DNA from: Procambarus clarkii
Taxonomy: Eukaryota > Arthropoda > Malacostraca > Decapoda > Cambaridae
DNA length: 64,000 nt
Direction: 5' to 3'
NCBI RefSeq assembly: GCF_040958095.1
Contig: NC_091165.1
Coordinates: 32,014,460 to 32,078,459, forward strand
Under the pieces are notes generated by a model. The model saw only the letters and a list, made by a program, of their open reading frames with translations. It was not told where the DNA came from and did no database searches. Positions 55,727 through 64,000 of this stretch are shown here, one piece after another. Within the stretch, counting starts at the first letter, position 1. Each line of letters opens with the position of its first letter. The translations under genes and the position numbers were made by a program.

Positions 55727-56100
55727 AGTAGCCCAACCAGGTGAGAAGTAGCCCAACCAGGCGCGAAGTAGCCCAATAAAGCGAGAAGTAGCCCAATAAA
55801 GCGAGAAGTAGCCCAACAAGGTGAGAAGTAGCCCAACCGGCTACAAGGAGCCCAAACGGCCACAAAGGAGCCCAAACAGCCACAAAGGAGCCCAAACGGC
55901 CACAAAGGAGCCCAAACGGCAACAAAGGAGCCCAAACGGCAACAAAGGAGCCCAAACGGCCACAAAGGAGCCCAAACAGCAACAAAGGAGCCCAAACGGC
56001 CACAAAGGAGCCCAAACGGCCACAAAGGAGCCTAAACGGCCACAAAGGAGCCCAAACTGCTACAAGGAGCTCAAACCGCTACAAGGAGCCCAACCTGTCC
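55727..56100. repeat. 20-bp minisatellite, two variant blocks
   Basis: About six units of the type GAGAAGTAGCCCAATAAAGC (55727-55845), then about twelve of CACAAAGGAGCCCAAACGGC (55846-56095). Both share period 20 and the AGCCCAA core, so one block arose from the other. Confidence 0.9.
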
Positions 56101-57050
56101 AGAACAGAAGGAACCAGTATGGAGGCAAACTCCGGGACACGCAGGAGGAAGCCGCAAAGGCCAACCGCACCGCAGGCGAAGAGATGCGGTTAGCCGAAAA
56201 CCTCCTGAAGACGGAACCGAAGAAACCACAGGGACACGGAACCGAACCCGGGGAGGAGCAGAACCCAAGCCCAAATCGTACGCAGAGGGGGAAAGAAAAC
56301 CCCACTCCTCGTAACAGTAAGCCCCGCTCAGAAGGACGGAAATCCAGGCGGGGCGCAATGGAGCCCAAGGCCCCCAAGGCCGCTCCTCCCCAACCCCAGG
56401 AGCCTCTGCACCAGGCCCCGGGGCCGAGTCGACCTCCAAAGCCCCGGCCTCACAAGAAAAAGCCGGGGCAGCCGAGAGAGCTGAAAGAGAAGGGGGCCCA
56501 CTGATCAAAACCCCGGAGCATCGGTCGGAGGAACAGACTCGAATGCCTCCGCAGCTACCCCGGACGGGGCAACCCCCGAAACTGCCCAAGTCTCAGAACC
56601 TCTATCCCCGCCCCGACCCCGAAGCCTGCAGATGCATAGGGGCCGGAAGCAGGAGGGGGAAAAACAAGGGGGGCATGGAAGGAACCAAGGCCGAAGCGAC
56701 CAAAACCACCCAAGTCTGGGTCCCTACACAAGCGGGGCAGCATTGGGGCGTCCTGGGAAGCGACAAACCAGAGCGCATTGCAACATCCTACCCTGCAACG
56801 CGCGAGCTGCCTGCACCCACGGGAATTCATCAGCAAACTGGGTGAATGGAGTCACGAACAAGCAACAAAGCTCGCAGGACTCAAGGGTCGAATGTGTCAC
56901 CGACCCAACAGGCAGCATGACGGAGGCAAAAACAAGGAGAGTCACCCTGAGACAAAGGGACAGAGCAACCCTCAACTCGCACAAAGCGAGAGGGGACGCA
57001 AGGGTCTCCACTATCGGACCCGAGAGCCCCCGGGGGGTTTCCCAGGGCCC
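56080..57050 (-). pseudogene. gag: DIRS gag N-terminal half, first segment (copy E)
   Basis: The - strand shows SPLALCE-, SCELCCLFVTPFTQFADE and VQAARALQ (compare SPLAVCEFEGC, SCECCCLLVTQFTQSSDD and VQAARALQ in copy C). Further on comes WGPWAPLRPAW...LLSGAYCYEEWGFLSPSAYDLG...SAPPRVRFRVP in one continuous frame. It provides the unshifted reference for the frameshift in copy C gag. It breaks off at the minisatellite. Confidence 0.8.
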
Positions 57051-57668
57051 CTAGACTAGGTCTGCTAAGGGTTATCCCAGGCAGGGTACTGCTAACCGGC
57101 GCCCCAAACTACCAAGCAAACTGCTAAAGCTGAACCCACGGGACGTGTCCACTCGCGAGGGCAAAGCAGGGGGTGCCACCACACAAACGAACCTAATATA
57201 AGGGGGGGGGAAACAAGGAGACCCCCCTACCAGGCAAAAACAAAAATAAAAGAAAAAACCACACAAGTGGACAACGTACCCAGAGGGAACAGAGCCGGCC
57301 GCTGTCATAGGTGAAAATTAGCTACGCAGTACCCTGCGCCCCACCAGTGTGATAACTACCACTTACCCCAAGGTAAACAAGGGAGTGAAACCCCCAAACC
57401 CTCGGGGCGGCCAAACGCCAAGCAGCGAAAAGCCAACAGAGGTAGACCCAAGGTGACTTGTGGAAGGCAACCCCAAGCCCCAAGGGTGGTACTTACAGGG
57501 CACTCAGGGAAGGTGACCCTAAGCACATGCAGCCCGAGTACCTGAGAATACTACTCCCAGCTCACACGACCACCGAAGAGCAGCACTGCAAACAAGTCAC
57601 AGCACTGAGACAAGACTGGAGCTGGAGCTGGAGCCACACGACCGTGCATGATCCCATCAGCCGAGGAA

Positions 57669-58058
57669 CTGGGGCGGGGATCGCCGGCGCGGGGGTCTGG
57701 GGCTCCCCCTTCCCCCTCCCGGGGAGGGGGGAGCTGCGCAGACATGCGGCGCGGCTCGCGTGACGTCATGCTTGTTAGTTCGTTTTTCCTGGGGGAGTTC
57801 TGTCCACTCGTTTGTCGATTTTTGTTGTTAACCAGAATAGGGGTTTGTTTTGTGGCGCTTACCTTTCTGGGTGCCTGTCCCGGTCGATGGCAGATGTAGA
57901 ATGCTCCAAAATCACATGTGCATTTCTATGGGCCATTGCTCTCCGTGCCTCTCTGAGGGGGCCAGGTTCTGGCTCGTGGTCCCCGGTAGGCCTAGAACTC
58001 CACCCACATCGACTGATGCAAAGTAGTTAGGGTATCCATATCAGCCATGGATAGCTCC
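57669..58058 (-). repeat. ITR of DIRS copy E (element left side)
   Basis: Partner of 52680-53062; TGACGTCA at 57761-57768; leader sequence lies internal to it at 57060-57650. Confidence 0.85.
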
Positions 58059-58087
58059 AGGGAGCCGTAGGGGCTCCCCCCAGAAAA

Positions 58088-58600
58088 AAAAAAAAAGGCG
58101 CTGACTCAGCGTGCATCCGAGGCGGTCTGCTCAGCCCCAGCTGTCAGGCAGGAGTGGCCTTAAAGAGATAATTACCTAATTATTTCAATGTCTGATTTTT
58201 CTTCTTTTTTTTTTTTTTTTGCTGTAATATTATTCAATAGTGATGGCAGTGTCTGTGTGACGCTGCCCTCTGTGCCCTGTGCTCTCTGTGTGATATATTT
58301 ATATAATAAAATGTGAATCAGCACTGTACTCAAAATTATGGTGTGCATATTAGTGATTCAATTATTGTGTTCATTAAACAAACAAATACTTTGTCAGTTA
58401 TTGCACTATATACACAGGATATATATTCATATCTGCACATTTTGTTCAATATAATGAACCACTAAGTTGATATTGCAAGTCAAAAAGCAGGAAGGTGTGG
58501 CCACCACATCTGCCAGTCAGCATCTCACTGCCATTCCCTCAATGACGCCTCACTCGACCACATCCTCCTCCCACCATACTGTTCTTGATTTTATTCCACA
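58088..58600. other. No gene; satellite-like repeat at 58400-58600
   Basis: 58400-58600 is a copy of the ~190-bp family of 33700-34330 (ATAATGAACCACTAAGTTGATAT...TCCTCCCACCATACTGTT). The remainder was not recognised. Confidence 0.5.
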
Positions 58601-58670
58601 CTAGCAGTGCCCGGCCACACGTTGCTGTGGCTCAGCAACGCATGTGCCTTGCTGAGCCACAGCAACCTTC
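58601..58670 (+). repeat. Left end of a dispersed repeat (AGTGCCCGGCCACACGTTGC)
   Basis: This start, together with the segments CAAAGCAATnGGTGAAG...TTCnGAGATTA at 59705-59745 and 63055-63090 and the end TTTTTATTTATATAGAT at 63115-63131, is typical of one dispersed arthropod repeat type. Name not assigned. Confidence 0.5.
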
Positions 58671-58682
58671 TCTGTCCCCCAG

Positions 58683-58955
58683 TCCTCCCCACCATTCCCC
58701 CCTCCCCCGTCTCCTCGGCCTCCCCACCATTCCCCCCTCACCCGTCTCCTCGGCCTCCCAACCATTCCCCCCTCACCCGTCTCCTCGGCCTCCCCACCAT
58801 TCCCCCCTCACCCGTCTCCTCGGCCTCCCCACCATTCCCCCCTCACCCGTCTCCTCGACCTCCCCACCATTCCCCCCTCGCCCGTCTCCTCGGCCTCCCC
58901 ACCATTCCCCCCTCACCCGTCTCTTCGGCCTCCCCACCATTCTCTATTCCCCTAT
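58683..58955 (+). repeat. 35-bp minisatellite, about 8 units
   Basis: Period 35, units containing CACCATTCCCCCCTCACCC and GTCTCCTCGGCC. The pyrimidine-rich strand is +. Confidence 0.9.
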
Positions 58956-59179
58956 CCACTCGTCCTCACCATCCCAAACTCCCCCGTCCCCTCGTCCTTC
59001 CCCACTCCCTCGTCCGATGCCTTCCCAAATGGTCTGATGTTCCCTTCAGAAAATTGGGAAATCAAGTGATCTGATGTTCCCATCACTAAAATATAAGAAA
59101 AATAGTTAAAAAATGAAATGAAAATATGAAAAATATAAAAATAAACTATTCTCACGAAATGAACGGCATGGTAAACAAC

Positions 59180-59850
59180 ACAGCTCAATTCCAACACAAT
59201 GTCACAAAATAATTAAATCAATAAACCTGCATAATTAAATCAAAATGAAAATAAATCAAAATCTAGGAAAATTCAATTTATCATTGCAATCAGAAACATT
59301 GAAATGGAATTGTAACCTATTTAGTATAGTATGTGTGTTGGTCTTACATGCAACAGATGGCGCTGTTTTTCAAGAAAAAGATTCGTTTTACCTGTCACAG
59401 GTGTGGCATTTATACTTACGAAATGAACGGTATGGTAAACACAGCTCAATTCCAACACAATGTCACAGAAAACAATTCACTAAAAAATAAAATAAATCAA
59501 AATCTATGAAAATATAATTTATCAATACAATTGGAAACGTTGAAATGGAATTCGTGACATATTTAGTATAGCGTGCATGTTGCTATTATGTGCAACAGAT
59601 GGCGCTGTTTTTCAAAAAACGCATGTTTTTACCTGTCACAGGTGTGGCATCTATATAGTAGGTATATAAAAAAACGCGCCTATTTGAATGCAACATTGTG
59701 TCAAAATTTCAAAGCAATTGGTGAAGAACTTTCGGAGATTACAGCGTGTATTGCCCTTACATCCAACAGATGGCGCTGTTTTAAAAAAAAAAAATGTTTT
59801 TTTCCTGTCACAGGTGAGGCATGTATATAGTAGATATATACAGTGTGTCC
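59180..59850 (+). repeat. Three diverged copies of an internal repeat unit
   Basis: CAACAGATGGCGCTGTTTTTC...CCTGTCACAGGTGTGGCAT occurs at about 59350, 59594 and 59763, with related flanks (GAAATGAACGGTATGGTAAAC...). A further partial copy is at 62865-63000. Confidence 0.7.
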
Positions 59851-60047
59851 TCACTTGAACGAACTATATGGGGCGAAGCCGATTCGTTCCAGTGCGGAAT
59901 TCGTTCCATCCGTCCGGCCCCAACAACCTTCTTAATTTTTTTTTTTTAAACTTATGCCAGGACACAGTTTGTTTCTTCGTTGTGTGGTGCTTCATTATAA
60001 TATCTTTCATGCTCTTTTGGTGTCAATAATAATCTGAGATGCGAGAA

Positions 60048-60612
60048 TCACCATCCCCCACACCATCCCCCCACACCATCCTCCACACCTCCCACACCAT
60101 CCCCCCACACCATCCCCCACACCACCCACACCATCCCCCACACCACCGACACCATCCTCCACACCACCCACACCATCCTCCACACCATCCCCCACACCAC
60201 CCACACCATCCCCCACATCCCCACACCATCCCCCACACTACCCACACCATCCCCCACACCACCCACACCATCCCCCACACCACCCACACCATCCTCCACA
60301 CCACCTACACCATCCTCCACACCACCCACACCATCCTCCACATCATAACCCACACCATCCCCCACACCATCCCCAACACCACCCACACCATCCCCAACAC
60401 CATTCGCCCCCACCACCCACACCATCACCCACACACCCCACACCATCCCCCACACACCCCACACACCCCACACCACCCACATCATCCCCCCACACCACCC
60501 ACCCACCACCCACACCATCCCCCACACCATCCCCACACCAACCCACCCACACCACCCAACCCACACCACCCAACCCACACCACCCAACCCACACCACACC
60601 ACCCACACCATC
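60048..60612 (+). repeat. CCCACACCA-type minisatellite (period about 12-15)
   Basis: Irregular units of CACACCATCCCC, CACACCACC and variants, about 565 bp. Open frames on both strands are artefacts. Confidence 0.9.
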
Positions 60613-60954
60613 CATGGGGTGTATTGAAGCAGCAGGCTTGGAAGCGTCTCAACTCGCCCGACAAAAAAAAAAAATGATGGGTTGACAGGTCTCCTCCAGG
60701 ACCCCCCCCCAACCCCCCCAGGTACCCGGCCATACACACCACCACAATGCCAAGTCAGCTATTGTTTTCTACAGGAAACAATAAAACATGTTAATGATTA
60801 ATAATGTATATTAATTAACATATTTTGGCATAAATATTTTACAGCTAAGATTGAGATTTATAATAGAGTATGAATGAGAGGTTTGGCAGCCATGCGTGGT
60901 CAGCACCCTTCTCTCTCCACTTCCACCTCCCCTGACAACACCTTCCACCACTGA

Positions 60955-61890
60955 CACCGCCTGCCTCTTTCCACCACCTGCCTCCCCTGACACCGCCTGC
61001 CTCCCCTGACACCACCTGCCTCCCCTGACCCCACCTGCCTCCCCTGACCCCACCTGCCTCCCCTGACCCCACCTGCCTCCCCTGACCCCACCTGCCTCCC
61101 CTGACACCACCTGCCTCCCCTGACCCCACCTGCCTCCCCTGACCCCACCTGCCTCCCCTGACACCACCTGCCTTCCCTGACACCACCTGCCTCCCCTGAC
61201 ACCACCTGCCTCCCCTGACACCACCTGCCTCCCCTGACCCCACCTGCCTCCCCTGACACCACCTGCCTCCCCTGACACCACCTGCCTCCCCTGACACCAC
61301 CTGCCTCCCCTGACACCACCTGCCTTCCCTGACACCACCTGCCTCCCCTGACACCACCTGCCTTCCCTGACACCACCTGCCTCCCCTGACACCACCTGCC
61401 TTCCCTGACACCACCTGCCTCCCCTGACACCACCTGCCTTCCCTGACACCACCTGCCTCCCCTGACCCCACCTGCCTCCCCTGACACCACCTGCCTCCCC
61501 TGACACCACCTGCCTCCCCTGACACCACCTGCCTTCCCTGACACCACCTGCCTCCCCTGACACCACCTGCCTCCCCTGACACCGCCTGCCTCCCCTGACA
61601 CCACCTGCCTCCCCTGACACCACCTGCCTCCCCTGACCCCACCTGCCTCCCCTGACCCCACCTGCCTCCCCTGACCCCACCTGCCTCCCCTGACACCACC
61701 TGCCTCCCCTGACACCACCTGCCTTCCCTGACCCCACCTGCCTCCCCTGACCCCACCTGCCTCCCCTGACCCCACCTGCCTCCCCTGACACCACCTGCCT
61801 CCCCTGACACCACCTGCCTCCCCTGACCCCACCTGCCTCCCCTGACCCCACCTGCCTCCCCTGACCCCACCTGCCTCCCCTGACCCCACC
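60955..61890 (+). repeat. 19-bp minisatellite, about 49 units
   Basis: Unit CACCTGCCTCCCCTGACAC with CCC/CAC and TTC/TCC variants. Period 19 leaves all three - strand frames open for about 330-350 codons with the same 19-residue repeat. These are not genes. Degenerate outlying units continue at 62340-62600. Confidence 0.95.
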
Positions 61891-63129
61891 TCACCAAGGA
61901 TTAACGTTCACACGACCTGTGCTTGTTTTATTGGCCTACTCAAAATTTATTCTAAATAGGTATTAGTACAGTACGTAGGCTGTTAGAGGGAGGGAGGGAG
62001 GGAGGGATCCAGGAAACAAACCCCCCGCACCCCCCAATGGCTCAGGGAGCGACCGGCCGGCCACACAATGCCAGCTGTTATCTACACCCCAATTGTATTA
62101 AAAATTCTGTGAAAAGGAAATGTGTTCAAACTGTTTAAAATATGTACTGTATATATCACAATTTTCACCATTATTATTGCTCCAATATGAAATTTTTCTA
62201 ATAAAAAGGCTATTTTCAGTGTAGATAATGTGATAATTATCATTAAATTGACTCTTGATATCTGACGACGAGAGGAGAGTGAGGTAGTGCGTGGTCTCTG
62301 TGGTCTGGTGCAGGAAGGAGGGCAGGGGAGCATGGAGGCGTCACGTGTTGCCTCTACTGACACACCACTTGCCTCCTGACAACAACTCTCTCACCAATGC
62401 CCCCCTGACACCATTTTATCACCATTTATTTATTTATTTTTTTCAGCTGGTTGTCAGCTGCCTGGCTGACAACCTGCCTCCTATGAGAATACATAACTTT
62501 ACACCACCTGCCCCCTAACAAAAGACCTTAACTACTGACACCACTTGCCTCCTGGCAACAACAACTCTCACCAATGCCCCCTGACACCATTTTATCACCA
62601 TTTTTATCACCATTTCTCCCTAGAAACAATGGGTAAGGATAATAAAACACTACATGACTGTTTACACTCTGGCGAATCATAGTTGATGACAGCCAGCTCT
62701 GACGCTCGGCCTCGGTGACCGCTTGGACGAACATTCCTCACTTAATCGAACATTTGTATGTTCCACTGAACATTTGGTTCCGAATTCAATTTGTTCAGCT
62801 CTTCCGGGAATTCGATAGAGCGGGGTTCGTTAGACTGAGGAAGCACTGTAAAAAGAAGCGCCTATTCGAATGCAACGTTGTGTCAAAATTTCAAAGCAAT
62901 CAGTAAAGAAGTTTCGAAGATTTCCCTCACATGAAAAGCACATGAAAATCAGTTTTTCAGAAAAGCATGTTTTTTTTACCGTCACAGACATGACAGCTAT
63001 ATAGTATGTATATAAAAACCTGCTCAGATGCAAATGGAATGTTGTGTGAAAATTTCAAAGCAATCGGTGAAGTACTTTCAGAGATTAACAATTTTGAACA
63101 AACGAACATTTCCATTTTTATTTATATAG

Positions 63130-63510
63130 ATATACAGATGTTATATATAAGTATCTACATGTTCTGTTCACCATAACTGTTCATCTAAGCTGGTATAGTG
63201 GCCAAAGAGCATAGTGGCCACCCCTACCCAGCATGATAAATCATGCAGATGTTGTCGCCACCTTAACCAAAATGGCTTCTCCCCCACACTCCTTTTGCTG
63301 TTATTACACTCTATATACACGTTATATATAAGTATCTACATTTGTGTTCACCATAACAAACCACTAAGTTGGTATGCTGAGTGGCAGTGGCAGCCCATCA
63401 CTGGCTGTCACTCCCTCCACCAGCTGTGGTGGCTCACTTAGTACTGAGGACTTCACACCCAGGAATGTGGCCCACTATTGTTTTTTTTAATGGTGTCTGT
63501 TTACAAGAGC
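63130..63510 (+). repeat. Satellite-like ~190-bp family, two units
   Basis: TATAAGTATCTACATGTTCTGTTCACCATAACTG and TATAAGTATCTACATTTGTGTTCACCATAACAAACC mark two units, followed by GTTTACAAGAGCCCTGA at 63498. Confidence 0.6.
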
Positions 63511-63524
63511 CCTGATGAAGGTAC

Positions 63525-63740
63525 TCGCCTAATTGTGCTTGCGAGGGTTGAGCTCCGGCTCTTTGGTCCCGCCTCTCAACTGTCAATCAACTGATGTACA
63601 GATTCCTGAGCCTACTGGGCTCTATCATATCTACATTTGAAACCTGTGTATGGAATCAGCCTCCACCACATCACTGCCTAATGCATTCCATCTGTTAACT
63701 ACTCTGACACTGAAAAAGTTTTTTCTAATGTCCTTGTGGT
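63525..63740 (-). mobile_element. CR1-like LINE 3' end fragment
   Basis: GTACTCGCCTAATTGTGCTTGCGAGGGTTGAGC...CATTCCATCTGTTAACTAC...AAAAGTTTTTTCTAATGTCC is the reverse of a CR1-type C-terminal/3' region (compare 45263-45460). Only about 215 bp retained. Confidence 0.6.
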
Positions 63741-63929
63741 GAGGTGAAGGTGAGGTGAACCCTACATATCCACGGACCATTTAAATCATGAGTAGTACTC
63801 CAACACGTCATATGATGTGATGCGCAATTTATAGCATTACTCAACACGTCATATGACATGTTGCACAGTTTAATGGTTAAGCAAAACAAAAACAATGAAA
63901 AACCACAAAAATAAAAATTAAACACCCGG

Positions 63930-64000
63930 CCCTATAAATCTTCCTATGATGATAACTGTACTGCCCTGTGAATCAACAATTGATGATGTCCAAAGCCTAA
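63930..64000 (+). repeat. Old dispersed repeat fragment at window end
   Basis: ATCTTCCTATGATGATAACTG...GAATCAACAATTGATGATG matches 35030-35085 and 18505-18550. Confidence 0.6.

Larger units (their letters stand above)
52620..58087 (-). mobile_element. Composite RT-less DIRS retrotransposon, copy E
   Basis: In - orientation: left outer end at 58087, ITR (about 58058-57669), leader (57650-57060), gag N-half (57050-56080), a 20-bp minisatellite (55727-56100), about 1 kb unassigned, a second gag N/middle segment (about 54900-53980), gag C-part (53980-53640), recombinase (53640-53220), internal complementary region (53124-53214), ITR (53062-52680) and right outer end. RT/RNase H/MT is absent: gag sequence equivalent to about 14520 in copy C joins recombinase equivalent to about 17052. 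ITRs differ at several positions, so the insertion is older than copy C. Confidence 0.85.

Noticed and set aside
55727-56100. CRISPR-like array
   Set aside because: The 20-bp units are contiguous with no spacers; the same holds for the 35-bp, 21-bp and 19-bp arrays.
60811-61897. Three overlapping - strand ORFs of 329-350 codons with Gly/Arg-rich repeats
   Set aside because: They are the three frames of a 19-bp minisatellite; a period not divisible by 3 gives the same 19-residue repeat in every frame. No start context or domain.

Overview
The window looks like a repeat-saturated arthropod nuclear genome, most likely a decapod crustacean such as a crayfish or lobster. The evidence is: large numbers of DIRS-type tyrosine-recombinase retrotransposons (known to be abundant in Decapoda); CR1-, Jockey- and Penelope-like retroelements; three tRNA-derived SINE families; TTAGG-type pentamer runs inside MITE-like elements; long (TA)n and GC-rich minisatellites; and two spliced or eukaryotic-type cellular genes. 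There is no bacterial or viral gene content. Everything here was read by eye from the sequence. Family names rest on motif recognition, not on database searches.

Layout. 1-10325: two DIRS elements on the + strand lie almost end to end. A (1-4570) is cut by the window start and catalytically dead. B (4592-10325) is ancient and very degraded. 12063-18448: DIRS element C is structurally complete at 6386 bp, with perfect 409-bp inverted terminal repeats, an internal complementary region matching both outer ends, gag, RT/RNase H/MT-like and tyrosine recombinase. gag has a one-base frameshift and the recombinase an 8-bp deletion. Its flanks and an empty-site paralogue at 31835-31860 fix its ends precisely. 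18750-22800: a DIRS gag remnant, LINE 3' ends, a tRNA-SINE nested in a dispersed repeat, and a MITE with a target duplication nested in a CR1 tail. 23095-24570: a Jockey-type RT pseudogene interrupted by SINEs. 25917-30212: two copies of one non-LTR element in tail-to-tail inverted orientation around a palindromic repeat. 30480-37250: DIRS terminal fragments, dispersed and satellite-like repeats and AT-rich DNA.

37282-38310 (- strand) holds the only convincing cellular genes: the last coding exon of Mediator subunit MED31 and, 125 bp downstream on the same strand, an intact single-exon SENP8/NEDP1 deneddylase gene with all active-site residues. 39300-48215: an RT-less DIRS (-), a Penelope-like GIY-YIG fragment with hammerhead-like ends, a five-unit ~190-230 bp tandem array, a Tigger/pogo-type transposase broken by a CR1 insertion, and DIRS leader fragments. 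49030-50702: three palindromic elements with TTAGG cores, each embedded in (TA)n. 52027-58087: a tRNA-SINE and a composite, RT-less DIRS (-) with a duplicated gag segment. 58600-63130: one repeat-bounded block swollen by 35-bp, ~12-bp and 19-bp minisatellites. 63525-64000: a CR1 3' end and an old dispersed repeat.

Functionally the window is mainly a record of retroelement turnover. A DIRS element carries a conserved TGACGTCA (CRE-type) site in its ITRs. Its internal complementary region acts as the circle-joining template, and RT-deleted relatives with matching ends may have been mobilised in trans. One SINE carries the same 3' tail as the LINE copies a few kilobases away, a plausible parasite-host pair.
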